40,121 bases of DNA from Deltaproteobacteria bacterium Ga0077550 (GCA_001464385.1 LNFB01000039.1:1-40121), one strand, 5' to 3'. Positions 8,370-17,157 are shown, numbered from the stretch's first letter. Numbers and translations: made by a program. Notes: a model not told the origin generated them from the sequence alone.

Positions 8370-11027
8370 TCAGCGCAGATCGAAGTCGAAGCCCAGCCTC
8401 GGGGTCTTGCCGGTGCGGCCCCGGACGCTGACCCGCAGGTCGACGCGCGCGGCGTCGGCGAAGCGATCGATGTCCAGGGCGAGGTCCTGCTTGCCGCTGC
8501 GCGATCGGATCGGCACCCGGCGCAGCTCCTGCCATTCGCCGTCGCCGTCGCCGCTGGGACGCCCGTCGACGACGATCTCCCAGCCGCTCGTCGCGTCCTT
8601 GAGGGCGTGATCGTCGATCGCGAACCAGCCAGGGATCTCGGAGGTGGCCGGCGAGACGCCCGGCAGCGCCACGGTCGCCGGATCGTCGGCGCTGGCTTCG
8701 ACGAGGATCGCGGGGCCGATCACGCGGTCGACCTTGATGGGGCCGTTGCTCACGCCGTGCGCGGAGGCCACCCTGCCCTCGCGCAGGTGTCCGCTGGCGA
8801 GGTGGCGCTCGGCGACGAAGCCCGAGCCGTAGCGGGCCAGGGCCGCGACCACGAACATCGCGGCGAGCGTCGCCAACACCCACGGTCGCAACCACCCCTC
8901 GATCCGCGCGAGGACGGCGGCCGCACGGCGTGGAGCGAAGGCCAGCGCGGCCGCGATGCCCAGGGCCGCCGCGAAGGCGCAGGCGCCGATGACGTCCGCG
9001 ACCATCCATCGCCGCCAGCGCAGCTCGTAGACGCCGTCCTCGGCGTCCACGCCGAGGAGCATCGGATCGGTCGGCGGCGTGGTGTTGCCCTTGCCGGTGC
9101 GGAACTCGCCGGCGCGTCGCTCCTCGGGCGACGCCGACGGGCCGTTGCCGACCGCGGGGACCTCGACCCAGTCCACCGGCACACCATCGTGCAGCACCTG
9201 CCAGCGCGGGAATCCGGCGACGTTGAACTCGAGCCGTGTGCCCGGCGCCGCACCGCGCACCCGCACCGCGACGCGCTCGTGATCCACGTCGTCGACGAGC
9301 ACCTCGAGCTCGCCCTGCCCCACCACGCGGGCGATCTGCTCGGTGACCTCGCGCTCGGAGACCTTGATCTTGCCGAAGCGCTTGATGACCTTGCCGTCCT
9401 TCACCCCGCTGGCGCCGACGAAGTACTTCACGCGCAGCCGATCGAGCACCTCGGCCTGCTCGGACTCGGGGCGATGGACGAAGACCTCGCCCGGCATGTA
9501 GCCGATCTTGTACGAGGGGGCGCCGTTGAAGACCGGCGCGTCCGCGTAGATGTGGCTGTGTCGCCGGGCCTTGTAGGCGATGCGCCAGTAGTCGCCGCCG
9601 CGATCGGCCCAGCGCTTCTTGGCCCACGCGTTGAACTCGGCGAAGTCGCGGTCGGTGCGGCGGTCGCCCTGCACGCGCATCGTCCGGTAGTCGCCGACCC
9701 CGTTCTCGAGGGCGACGTCGCCCGCGCTCGCGAGCATCGATCCGGTCACCAAGGCGGCGGCGACGGTGAGGCCGACCGCGAGCGCGACGCGGCCACGATC
9801 GCCCGGCACACGGTCGCGCCACAGTCCCCACGCGGCGTGCCCCAGCACCGCCGGCACGAGCCCCGCGGCCAGGTACAGCCCCGGCTTCGCACAGATGATG
9901 AAGCGCTGGTACTGCAGGTAGCGGAAGTTCTCGGACAGCCAGTCGAGCCGGAAGCGGAAGAAGAAGTCCGACGTCGACATCAACCACAGCACGACCGCGA
10001 GCACGGCGAGACCGCGCACGAACCGGTTGCCGCGCAGCACGCCCCAGAGGAGCCCGACGAGGATCGCGTAGCCGACCGACGCCGGCATGAACTTCGCCCA
10101 CGAGCCCGACCACACGCGGCGGAGCATCGTGTCCATGTCGCTGTACAGCGTGCCGAGGTTCGCGATCCAGGCGCTGTGCGTCATCATCGGCAGGACCCAC
10201 CACGCGGCCATCGCCGCGCCGACGCCGGTGACGAGGCCGAACGACACGAGCACCCGCGGCATGTTCGCGCGCACGCCCTGGGCGACGAGCATCACGAGGG
10301 TGCCGAGCGCCGCCATCGGCAGCGCGATCGGGTGCGCGAGCATGGCCAGCGCCACGAGCACCGCGGGTCCGACCAACGCGCGTGGCTTCACGTCGTCGGC
10401 GCGCACGAGCAGCGCGAGCTCGGCGAACGCCCACCAGATGAACACGCACGCGACCGGCTGCATCCACACGCCGAAGTGCACGGTGTACGCCCAGCCGCCC
10501 TCCCGCAGGACGCCGGGGTCGAGGTACAGCAGCACCGCGCCGATGAACCCCGGCGCGCGGCCGAGGCCCGTCGCCCGGGAGATCCGCAGCATCGCGATCC
10601 CCTGCAACACGTACGCCGCCGAGAACACGAACGCGTAGCACTGCGGCCACGGGAGCGTGCCGAACGACAGCGCGCGCAGCAGCCCGACGAAGAGATCGCC
10701 GAGCACGGGATAGAGTTCACCGACCGGGAACCCGAAGTACCAGTAGCTGCTCCACCCCGAGAGGTGGCCGCTGCGGAGCTCCTCGCCGACCATCCACGCC
10801 CGCGCGACGTGGACGGTGTGATCCTGCGACAGCGGCATGCGGCCGATGGGGCCGGGCCAGATGAGCCAGCACGCGAACGCGCACAGCAACAGCGCGGGCC
10901 ACTGCCGCGCCAGCAGATCCGCGGCGCGTCGCGGCACCGTGCGCAGCCACGGGGCCCGCCGGGGCTCGCCGCCGCGATCGGGCGTCGGGGCCGGATCTTC
11001 GGGGGGCGCGGTGGGCGGCGCGGACAT
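8370..11027 (-). CDS. Large polytopic membrane protein, PTPS-related/YfhO-like
   Basis: An 885-residue protein starting at the ATG at 11027 (MSAPPTAPPEDP), which gives a Pro-rich cytoplasmic N-terminus before the first membrane segment at about residue 40. About ten or more hydrophobic helices fill residues 40-430, then a long soluble region, then two hydrophobic segments near 650-720, and a beta-rich C-terminus. Motifs such as QDHTVHVARAW and YWYFGFPVGELYPVLGDL resemble the membrane family named after a '6-pyruvoyl-tetrahydropterin synthase related' domain and the YfhO-type glycosyltransferase-C-like proteins. Biochemical function is unknown in this family; a lipid-linked sugar transferase is the most likely role given the acidic pair in the first periplasmic loop. 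It is divergent from the adjacent glycosyltransferase gene and is upstream of the two sulfatase-fold genes on the same strand. Confidence 0.7.
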   Translation of the reverse strand: MSAPPTAPPEDPAPTPDRGGEPRRAPWLRTVPRRAADLLARQWPALLLCAFACWLIWPGPIGRMPLSQDHTVHVARAWMVGEELRSGHLSGWSSYWYFGFPVGELYPVLGDLFVGLLRALSFGTLPWPQCYAFVFSAAYVLQGIAMLRISRATGLGRAPGFIGAVLLYLDPGVLREGGWAYTVHFGVWMQPVACVFIWWAFAELALLVRADDVKPRALVGPAVLVALAMLAHPIALPMAALGTLVMLVAQGVRANMPRVLVSFGLVTGVGAAMAAWWVLPMMTHSAWIANLGTLYSDMDTMLRRVWSGSWAKFMPASVGYAILVGLLWGVLRGNRFVRGLAVLAVVLWLMSTSDFFFRFRLDWLSENFRYLQYQRFIICAKPGLYLAAGLVPAVLGHAAWGLWRDRVPGDRGRVALAVGLTVAAALVTGSMLASAGDVALENGVGDYRTMRVQGDRRTDRDFAEFNAWAKKRWADRGGDYWRIAYKARRHSHIYADAPVFNGAPSYKIGYMPGEVFVHRPESEQAEVLDRLRVKYFVGASGVKDGKVIKRFGKIKVSEREVTEQIARVVGQGELEVLVDDVDHERVAVRVRGAAPGTRLEFNVAGFPRWQVLHDGVPVDWVEVPAVGNGPSASPEERRAGEFRTGKGNTTPPTDPMLLGVDAEDGVYELRWRRWMVADVIGACAFAAALGIAAALAFAPRRAAAVLARIEGWLRPWVLATLAAMFVVAALARYGSGFVAERHLASGHLREGRVASAHGVSNGPIKVDRVIGPAILVEASADDPATVALPGVSPATSEIPGWFAIDDHALKDATSGWEIVVDGRPSGDGDGEWQELRRVPIRSRSGKQDLALDIDRFADAARVDLRVSVRGRTGKTPRLGFDFDLR

Positions 11028-11172
11028 CGGTGAGTGACTTCGGCCCGCCTCGGGTGCGACGACGCGGCGGGACTCTAGGGTTGTGGTTTGCGGGCCGTCA
11101 AGCCGCACGGAACGGCCGCGGCTGTGGTACTCCTTGCGCCGCCACGCATGTGGAAACGCACGGTACGCGCGC

Positions 11173-12114
11173 ATGACCGACTCGGCTTCTCCTGATCTCA
11201 ACAACACGGGCATCTCGCAAACCGGCACGTACATGAACGAGCTGGCGGGCGTCAGCATCGTCATCCCGGCGTACAACGAGGAGCGCGGCGCAGGCCCGGT
11301 GCTCGTCGAGCTGCTCGAGCTCCTCGATCGCGAGCTGCCCGGCATCCCGCACGAGGTGATCGTCGTCGACGACGGCTCCAAGGATCGCACCGCCGAGGTG
11401 ATCGAGGAGCACGTGGGCGGTCGACTCCGCCTCGTACGCCATCCGATCAACAAGGGCTACGGCGCGGCGATCAAGACCGGCGTCTCCGAGGCGATCCATC
11501 CCTGGATCCTCATCACCGACGCCGACGGCACGTATCCGGCCAAGCACATCCCCGAGCTGCTCGCGCACCGCCGGCACTTCCACATGGTCGTCGGCGCGCG
11601 CACGGGCCCCAAGGCCGCGGTCGCGATGCTGCGGCGTCCGCCCAAGTACGTGCTGCGCAAGCTCGCGTCGTACCTGAGCCGCCAGGACATCCCCGACTTG
11701 AACAGCGGGCTCCGGCTCATGCGCAAGGACATCCTCGAGCGCTTCGAGAACATCCTGCCCAACCAGTTCAGCTACACGACGACCATCACGCTCGCGATGT
11801 TCTCCGCGGGCTTCCACGTCAAGTTCGTGCAGATCGACTACCTCAAGCGCGAGGGCAAGTCGAAGATCCGCCCCATCGCGGACACGATCGGCTTCACCAA
11901 GCTCATCTTCCGCACGGTGATGTACTTCGATCCGCTCCGGGTGTTCATCCCCGCCGCGGCGTTGTTCCTGCTCGCGTCCCTCGCGATCGGCATCGGCAGC
12001 TACTCGATCACGGGCCAGGTCATGGACGTCACCACGGTGGTGCTGTTCACGACCGGCTTCCAGACGCTGATGGTCGGGCTGCTCGCGGACATGCTGAACC
12101 GACGCCTGCCGTGA
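11173..12114 (+). CDS. Polyprenyl-phosphate glycosyltransferase, GT2 family (DPM1/GtrB-like)
   Basis: A 313-residue protein likely to move a sugar from a nucleotide donor to a polyprenyl phosphate on the cytoplasmic face of the membrane. Visible GT-A motifs are VSIVIPAYNEE (27-37), VVDDGS (64-69) and the metal-binding TDADGTYP (115-122), followed by DLNSGLRLMRK, typical of dolichol-phosphate mannose synthase relatives. Two C-terminal hydrophobic segments (about 255-280 and 285-305) should anchor it. I chose the ATG at 11173; a second ATG at 11233 (MNELAGVS) begins just before the catalytic domain and is possible, and neither has a convincing ribosome binding site. It starts a plus-strand run of four genes with a flippase-like protein 16 nt downstream, fitting synthesis and flipping of a lipid-linked sugar. 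Confidence 0.85.
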   Translation: MTDSASPDLNNTGISQTGTYMNELAGVSIVIPAYNEERGAGPVLVELLELLDRELPGIPHEVIVVDDGSKDRTAEVIEEHVGGRLRLVRHPINKGYGAAIKTGVSEAIHPWILITDADGTYPAKHIPELLAHRRHFHMVVGARTGPKAAVAMLRRPPKYVLRKLASYLSRQDIPDLNSGLRLMRKDILERFENILPNQFSYTTTITLAMFSAGFHVKFVQIDYLKREGKSKIRPIADTIGFTKLIFRTVMYFDPLRVFIPAAALFLLASLAIGIGSYSITGQVMDVTTVVLFTTGFQTLMVGLLADMLNRRLP

Positions 12115-12130
12115 TGGCGGCGCTGCCGTG

Positions 12131-13153
12131 ATGGTCGAGCCGTCCCCACCGCCCGCACGCCCCGCCGCGCCCAAGACGTGGGACTGGCGGATCCTGCCGA
12201 TCGCGGGGTTCACCGGCCTCGTCATCTGGATCCTGGTCCGCAACCTCGCGGGGGCCGACGAGTTCACCGATGCCCTCGCGAGCGCGCACTGGGAGTGGGG
12301 CGCCGCGTCGATCGGCCTGCTGTTCGTGTGCCAGTACATCGCGGCGCGGCGGTGGATGATCATCCTCGACGCCCTGGGCCACCCGATCCCGTTCGTGCGC
12401 GCGGCCAAGGCCATGCTCGCGACGTGGCCGATGGCGCTGCTCGCCCCGGCGCGGGCGAGCGATCTGCTGCGGTCCCTCGCGATCGCCGATCTGTGCCCGC
12501 CGCTGCTCGGGGCCGGCAGCGTGATCGCCGAGAAGGCCATCGACGTGCAGAGCCTCTGCCTGCTCGCGATCGTGGGCTCGCTGGCCTTCGGCGTGCCGCT
12601 GGTCGCCGTGCTCGCCGCGGGCCTGTTGCTGGCGGAGTGGGCGTTCGTGTGGCTGCTCGTGCACCGCCGCGCCACGATCGCGCGGCTGCCCCTCTTGCGC
12701 CGCAAGCCCGAGAAGCTCGAGCAGATCCTGGTCGCGTTCACGGCCCTGCTGCAGCAGCCGCGGCGCCTGGCGGCGGTGAGCGCGACCTCGCTGCTGTCGT
12801 GGATCGCGGGCACCGCCCTGTTCCAGTGCCTGCTGGTGATGGTCGACGCCGACGTCGGCATCGTCGCCACCGCGGCGCTGTGGCCGGCGGCGATCTTCGC
12901 CGGGATGATGCCGTTGACCCTCGCCGGGATGGGCACGCGTGACGTCGCGTTCATCTACCTGTTGCGGGCCGCGGGGCACACGCCCATCCGCGAGGGGGCG
13001 TTGCTGGCGGCGACGCTCGGGTACTCGGCCGTGGGCACGTGGCTGTTCGCGATCCTCGGGATCCCCCTTGCGGTCCAGTTCGTGTTACGCCTTCGGCGCC
13101 CCGCTGTGGCCGCCACCGCCCGTGCGGCCGTCGGGCAGAACGAGGACCCATGA
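12131..13153 (+). CDS. Flippase-like integral membrane protein (UPF0104/MprF N-terminal type)
   Basis: A 340-residue protein with about seven to eight hydrophobic helices and no soluble domain. It resembles the lysylphosphatidylglycerol synthase transmembrane region family, shared by the N-terminal part of MprF and archaeal AglD; signatures are the RRWMIILDALG segment after the second helix and GMMPLTLAGMGTRD near residue 265. Members are thought to move lipids or lipid-linked sugars across the membrane. A GTG sits directly before the chosen ATG at 12131 and would add one residue. Its position between a polyprenyl-phosphate glycosyltransferase and a methyltransferase supports a role in glycolipid translocation. 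Its stop codon overlaps the next start (ATGA, 13150-13153), so translation is probably coupled. Confidence 0.8.
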   Translation: MVEPSPPPARPAAPKTWDWRILPIAGFTGLVIWILVRNLAGADEFTDALASAHWEWGAASIGLLFVCQYIAARRWMIILDALGHPIPFVRAAKAMLATWPMALLAPARASDLLRSLAIADLCPPLLGAGSVIAEKAIDVQSLCLLAIVGSLAFGVPLVAVLAAGLLLAEWAFVWLLVHRRATIARLPLLRRKPEKLEQILVAFTALLQQPRRLAAVSATSLLSWIAGTALFQCLLVMVDADVGIVATAALWPAAIFAGMMPLTLAGMGTRDVAFIYLLRAAGHTPIREGALLAATLGYSAVGTWLFAILGIPLAVQFVLRLRRPAVAATARAAVGQNEDP

Positions 13154-13878
13154 CTGACCATTCGGACGGCGTGATGGACCGGGAGTATGCCGCGGGCCGT
13201 CGCCGCGCACCCCACCTGCAGTTTCGTTATCGCGTGCGTGCGCAGCTCGCCGTCGATGCCTTCCGCAGTCGCGTGCCGCGGCAGAGCACGCACCGCGTCA
13301 TCGAGCTCGGCGCCGCCGACGGCCTCACGCTGCTGGCGATCCGCGAGCTGCTCGGCTCGCAGGGCGAGTTCGACGGCATCGAGCTCTCCGACGAGCTGCT
13401 CGCCGCCGCGCCCAGCGTGCCGGCCAACACCCGCCTGCTCAAGGGCGACGTGATGAAGCTGCCCGCGGAGATCAAAGACGGGCACTACGATCTCTGCACC
13501 GCGCTCGCGGTGCTCGAGCACCTGCCCGACCCGACCCAGGCGCTGCGCGAGGCGTTCCGCGTGCTGCGGCCCGGCGGTGTGCTGGTGGCGACCGCCCCGA
13601 ACCCGCTGTGGGACGACATCGCCGGCAAGCTCGGTATGGTCGCCGCCGAGCACCACGAGCAGGAGCTCGACGAGAAGGCCCTGCGCCGCATCGTCGCCGC
13701 CGCGGGCTTCGTGAACATCGAGTTCCGCCGGTTCATGTGGGCGCCGGTCGGCGTGCTGCCGTACCTCAAGCTCAAGCTCGACCCCGCGCGATCGCTCGAG
13801 ATCGATCGCTGGGTGTCCAAGCTCAAGCTGCTGAACTTCGGCTTCGTCAACCAGTGCATCGTCGCGAGCAAGCCATGA
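13150..13878 (+). CDS. Class I SAM-dependent methyltransferase
   Basis: A 242-residue protein with motif I VIELGAADG (50-58), a middle strand with LCTALAVLEHLPDP and motif III VLRPGGVLVATAPNP. This is the pattern of small-molecule methyltransferases of the Methyltransf_11/UbiE type. The substrate is unknown; the genomic setting suggests a sugar or a lipid-linked intermediate. The start at 13150 overlaps the upstream stop by 4 nt, and its own stop overlaps the next start in the same way, which fixes both starts with good confidence. The frame is open further upstream but that part is antisense-like GC filler inside the preceding gene. Confidence 0.85.
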   Translation: MTDHSDGVMDREYAAGRRRAPHLQFRYRVRAQLAVDAFRSRVPRQSTHRVIELGAADGLTLLAIRELLGSQGEFDGIELSDELLAAAPSVPANTRLLKGDVMKLPAEIKDGHYDLCTALAVLEHLPDPTQALREAFRVLRPGGVLVATAPNPLWDDIAGKLGMVAAEHHEQELDEKALRRIVAAAGFVNIEFRRFMWAPVGVLPYLKLKLDPARSLEIDRWVSKLKLLNFGFVNQCIVASKP

Positions 13879-15551
13879 GCCACGAGAACGAGCGCTTCCC
13901 CCAGCCCGCCCCCGGGCACCGCGACTGGTACGCCTTCGAGGCGCTGCGCGCCCTGCCGCGCATCATCTTGATGGTCGACAAGAACCCGTTCTCGGAGACC
14001 TACGGCTGCTTCGACCGCGAGTACTGGCACTACCGCACGATCGACTTCCCGTGCGGCATGAGCCAGGAGTTCTGCCTCGCCCTGGCGATGGCGTTCAAGC
14101 ACCCGTTCCCGAACAACCCGTACTACGGCAACGAGCGCCTGCGCGAGCTGGTCATCGGGTCGATCGAGTTCGCGAAGAAGTCGGGCCACGCCGACGGCTC
14201 GTGCGACGACTACTTCCCGTTCGAGCGCGCGCTCGGGGCCCTGGTCTTCTCGCTGTACGCGATGACCGAGTCGTACCTCGTGCTCGGCCTGCAGCGGCCC
14301 GACCTCGTCGAGTTCTTCCACACCCGCGCCAGCTGGCTGTGCAAGCACAACGAGAGCGGCCAGCTCGCCAACCACCAGGCCCTGGCCGCGCTGGCGCTCT
14401 ACAACGTCTTCCTGCTCACGGGAGACGAGACCTTCCGCAAGGCCAGCGACGACTACCGCGACATCACCCTGTCGTGGCAGAACGAAGAGGGCTGGTTCCA
14501 GGAGTACGAGGGCGCCGATCCGGGCTACCACTCGTGCTCGATCGCGTTCCTCGCGAAGCTCTGGCAGAAGAGCAAGGACGAGCGCCTGGTCGCGCCCATC
14601 GGCCGCGCGATCGAGTTCGCGAGCTACTTCATGCACCCCGACGGCTCGTACGCGGGCGAGTACGGCAGCCGCAACACGTATCACTTCTATCCCCACGGCT
14701 TCGAGGTCTTCGCCGACCGCTTCCCGCTCGCGGGCCGCATCGCGCAGACGTACCTGCAGCGCGGCCTGCCCGAGCGTCGCCGCTACTACAACGACGACAA
14801 CCGCATGTGCGCCCATTACGTCTACGACTGGATGCAGTCGTGGCTCGACTGGCAGGGCGACGCGCGCGACGGCACGCTCGAGCAGCACCGCGGCCCGTTC
14901 ACGAAGTGGTTCCCCAACGCCAAGATGTTGGTGAAGAAGACGCCGGCCTACTACGCGGTGATGTCCCTGGCCAAGGGCGGCGTGCTCAAGGTCTACGACG
15001 ACCAGGGCCCGCTCTACAGCGACACGGGTCCCATCGCGAAGACCACCAGCGGCGACGTCCTCGTCAGCCACATGGTCGAGGACAACCCGATCGAGGCCGA
15101 GCCCGCGACGGGTCGGTTCTCGACCCAGGGCAAGATGAGCAAGCGCAAGCACCAGCTCGCGAGCCCCGTGAAGCAGGCGGCCTTCCGCGCGATGAACCTG
15201 ACCGTCGGGCGCTACAACCCGAACCTCGTCCGGACCACGCTGCAGAAGATCCTCATCACCGGCAAGCCGCGGACCGACGTCACCTTCAGCCGGCGCGTCG
15301 AGTTCACGGACACCGAGATCCGCATCCAGGACGGGCTCGACGGGTCGGGCAGCGACGCGAAGCTCGCCCGGCTCGCGATCGGCAGTGACGCGACCTCGAT
15401 CTACGTCGCGAATTCGACCAACTTCCAGGAGTCGATGCTCCTGCCGTGGATCGACCAGAGCGACTCGGTCGCGGCGTTCAACGAGCAGCGCAAGGTCGAG
15501 CTGCCGGTCCGCGTCGTCAGCCGGGCCAAGCTCCGCCGGCCGCTGGGCTGA
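13875..15551 (+). CDS. Uncharacterised alpha-toroid protein, heparinase II/III-like
   Basis: A 558-residue protein without signal peptide or membrane segment. Residues about 60-300 are helix-rich and contain aromatic-lined motifs: ANHQALAALAL (165-175), GWFQEYEGADPGYHS (206-220) and GEYGSRNTYHFYPHGFE (261-277). These resemble the (alpha/alpha)6 toroid of heparinase II/III-family polysaccharide lyases. Residues about 400-558 look beta-rich, as in the C-terminal sandwich of those enzymes. A lyase role is possible but unproven: such enzymes normally act outside the cytoplasm, whereas this one looks cytosolic. The 4-nt overlap with the methyltransferase and the upstream glycosyltransferase and flippase point to glycan assembly or editing. 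An epimerase or uronyl-modifying role is an alternative. I do not recognise a named orthologue. Confidence 0.65.
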   Translation: MSHENERFPQPAPGHRDWYAFEALRALPRIILMVDKNPFSETYGCFDREYWHYRTIDFPCGMSQEFCLALAMAFKHPFPNNPYYGNERLRELVIGSIEFAKKSGHADGSCDDYFPFERALGALVFSLYAMTESYLVLGLQRPDLVEFFHTRASWLCKHNESGQLANHQALAALALYNVFLLTGDETFRKASDDYRDITLSWQNEEGWFQEYEGADPGYHSCSIAFLAKLWQKSKDERLVAPIGRAIEFASYFMHPDGSYAGEYGSRNTYHFYPHGFEVFADRFPLAGRIAQTYLQRGLPERRRYYNDDNRMCAHYVYDWMQSWLDWQGDARDGTLEQHRGPFTKWFPNAKMLVKKTPAYYAVMSLAKGGVLKVYDDQGPLYSDTGPIAKTTSGDVLVSHMVEDNPIEAEPATGRFSTQGKMSKRKHQLASPVKQAAFRAMNLTVGRYNPNLVRTTLQKILITGKPRTDVTFSRRVEFTDTEIRIQDGLDGSGSDAKLARLAIGSDATSIYVANSTNFQESMLLPWIDQSDSVAAFNEQRKVELPVRVVSRAKLRRPLG

Positions 15552-15570
15552 GGCCCCGTCACAAACCGGC

Positions 15571-15590
15571 TCCCCGTGCATCCACGGGGG
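15571..15590 (+). terminator. GC-rich hairpin after the glycan operon
   Basis: CCCCGTG (15572-15578) pairs perfectly with CACGGGG (15583-15589) around a CATC loop, extended by a T-G wobble. It lies 20 nt after the stop codon at 15551. No T-tract follows, so it is a candidate terminator or 3' stabiliser only. Confidence 0.45.
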
Positions 15591-15607
15591 GACGGCGTGC
15601 GTCGGCG

Positions 15608-15623
15608 GACGGGCTTGCCCGTC
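15608..15623 (+). repeat. Second inverted repeat in the same gap
   Basis: GACGGGC and GCCCGTC flank TT, a perfect 7-bp inverted repeat that would fold as a 6-bp stem with a tight loop. With the hairpin 20 nt before it, it occupies the 152-nt gap between the toroid gene and the TerB-like gene. Confidence 0.4.
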
Positions 15624-15686
15624 GCGGCGCGATCCCGCATCGTCGGCTGACCTCCACCCCCACTTCGTCCCCCTGTTCCGTTTCCG

Positions 15687-15693
15687 AAGGAGA
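15687..15693 (+). promoter_or_regulatory. Strong ribosome binding site of the TerB-like gene
   Basis: AAGGAGA, 10 nt before the ATG at 15704. It is one of the few near-consensus Shine-Dalgarno sequences in the window and decides the start; it also suggests this gene is translated more strongly than its neighbours. Confidence 0.75.
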
Positions 15694-15703
15694 CCAACGA
15701 CCC

Positions 15704-16138
15704 ATGGGCATGCTCTCGCGACTGACCGGTATGAACTCCACCAAGCAGCCGACGGACGACATCCTGCTCGTCCACGCGATGCTGCTGATGGCCGGCGCCG
15801 ATGGCGTCATCGAGGACGAGGAGATCTCGACGGTCCACGCCTTCGTCAGCTGCCTGTCCGAGTTCAAGAACCAGAACTTCGGCCAGCTCGTCGAGGAGGC
15901 CCGCAAGATGATGCGGCGCTACCCGAGCGTGAAGGAGTCGGTCGCGGCGCTGGGCTACCTCAGCACGCCGGCGCTCAAGCACAAGGCGTTCGTGCTCGCG
16001 GCCGACATCGCGATGTCGTCGGGCGACGTCGACGAGACCGAGGATCAGCTGCTCGAGACCATGCAGCGGCTCATGGAGATCGACGACCGAACGGTGCAGA
16101 CGATCATCTGGGCGCTGCACCAGAAGTACGCGCGCTGA
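15704..16138 (+). CDS. TerB-like helical protein
   Basis: A 144-residue all-helical protein. It shows two acidic turns typical of the TerB (tellurite resistance) domain, AGADGVIEDEE near residue 33 and SSGDVDETED near residue 108, embedded in amphipathic helices. The family binds divalent metal in some members and occurs in stress and membrane-associated complexes; stand-alone copies are of unknown role, and tellurite resistance should not be assumed. It has its own strong ribosome binding site, is separated from the glycan operon by hairpins, and is followed by a hairpin and a convergent epimerase gene. It is therefore probably an independent transcription unit. Confidence 0.8.
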   Translation: MGMLSRLTGMNSTKQPTDDILLVHAMLLMAGADGVIEDEEISTVHAFVSCLSEFKNQNFGQLVEEARKMMRRYPSVKESVAALGYLSTPALKHKAFVLAADIAMSSGDVDETEDQLLETMQRLMEIDDRTVQTIIWALHQKYAR

Positions 16139-16144
16139 GTCGGC

Positions 16145-16164
16145 GACACGCCGCGCTGCGTGTC
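16145..16164. terminator. Hairpin between convergent terB-like and epimerase genes
   Basis: GACACGC (16145-16151) and GCGTGTC (16158-16164) form a perfect 7-bp stem around a CGCGCT loop. It sits exactly in the 24-nt gap between two convergent genes, touching the stop codon of the minus-strand gene, and could act in both directions. Confidence 0.5.
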
Positions 16165-17125
16165 ACTGGGCGCGCAGCCACTCGGCGAAGACCGCGAGCC
16201 CGTGGGCGAGCGGCGTGCTGGGCCGGAACCCGAGGCGGGTCTCGGCCCTCGTCACGTCCGCGAACGTGCGCGGCACGTCGCCCGGCTGCTCGGGCAGACG
16301 CTCGAGGATCGCGGTCACCCCCAGCGCCGTCTCGAGGGCGGCGACGAGCTCCGCGAGCGTCACGGGGCTCGAGTTGCCGAGATTGAACACCTCGTGGCCG
16401 ACGGCGGGGAACGCGATGGCGGCCTGCACACCGGCGATGATGTCGTCGATGAACGTGTAGTCACGGCTGGTGCTGCCGTCTCCGTACAGCTCGATCGGCT
16501 TGCCCGCGAGCATGCGCTCCGCGAACTTGCGGATCGCCAGGTCGGGCCGCTGCCGCGGGCCGTACACGGTGAAGAAGCGCAGCGACACGATCGGCAGCCC
16601 GTAGAGGTGGGCGTAGGCGTGGCACATGGCCTCGTTGCCGAGCTTCGTCGCGCCGTAGGGCGACGCCGGCCGCAGCAGCGCGTCGGTCTCGGCGAACGGG
16701 ACCTTGGTGTTGAGCCCGTAGACCGAGCTCGACGAGGCGAACACGAACTTCTTCACGCCGTGGTAGCGCGCCGCCTCGAGCAGGTTGAGCGTCCCGACCG
16801 CGTTGGTCGTCTCGTACAGCATCGGGTCCGTCAGCGACGGTCGGACGCCGGCCCGGGCCGCGAGGTGGACGATGCACTCGGGCGCGAACGACTCGACCAG
16901 GGCCGAGATCTTCGCACCGTCGCGGATGTCGCCCTCGACCAGGCGATAGCGCGGGTTGTCGAGGTGCGGCGCGACGTTGGCCCGCTTGAGCGCCGGGTCG
17001 TAGTAGTCGTTGAAGTCGTCGACGACCGCGACGTGTCCGCCCGCGGCGATCAGGCGGTCGACGAGGTGCGATCCGATGAACCCGGCGCCGCCGGTGACGA
17101 GGGTGCGCGCGTAGTGCTGGGACAT
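16163..17125 (-). CDS. NAD-dependent nucleotide-sugar epimerase, probably UDP-glucuronate 4-epimerase
   Basis: A 320-residue extended short-chain dehydrogenase, probably interconverting UDP-glucuronate and UDP-galacturonate. The NAD-binding turn is TGGAGFIGSH (11-20), the catalytic serine stretch is FASSSSVYG (129-137), and Tyr157/Lys161 form the YGATK catalytic pair. The segment VVDDFNDYYDPALKR (34-48) matches the pattern I know from UDP-glucuronate epimerases better than that of UDP-glucose 4-epimerases. I start at the ATG at 17125; the open frame continues upstream but overlaps the opposing methyltransferase region. The gene would supply a uronate donor to the two glycosyltransferases on either side. 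UDP-glucose 4-epimerase remains an alternative. Confidence 0.85.
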   Translation of the reverse strand: MSQHYARTLVTGGAGFIGSHLVDRLIAAGGHVAVVDDFNDYYDPALKRANVAPHLDNPRYRLVEGDIRDGAKISALVESFAPECIVHLAARAGVRPSLTDPMLYETTNAVGTLNLLEAARYHGVKKFVFASSSSVYGLNTKVPFAETDALLRPASPYGATKLGNEAMCHAYAHLYGLPIVSLRFFTVYGPRQRPDLAIRKFAERMLAGKPIELYGDGSTSRDYTFIDDIIAGVQAAIAFPAVGHEVFNLGNSSPVTLAELVAALETALGVTAILERLPEQPGDVPRTFADVTRAETRLGFRPSTPLAHGLAVFAEWLRAQ

Positions 17126-17157
17126 GGCGAAGGGCCGGCGGTCGGCTCGGCGAGCGG

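Noticed and set aside
4876..8610. Long plus-strand open frame opposite sulfatase-fold copy 2
   Set aside because: Composition is Arg/Glu/His-rich with no recognisable motif, while the minus strand encodes a conserved enzyme collinear with its paralog.
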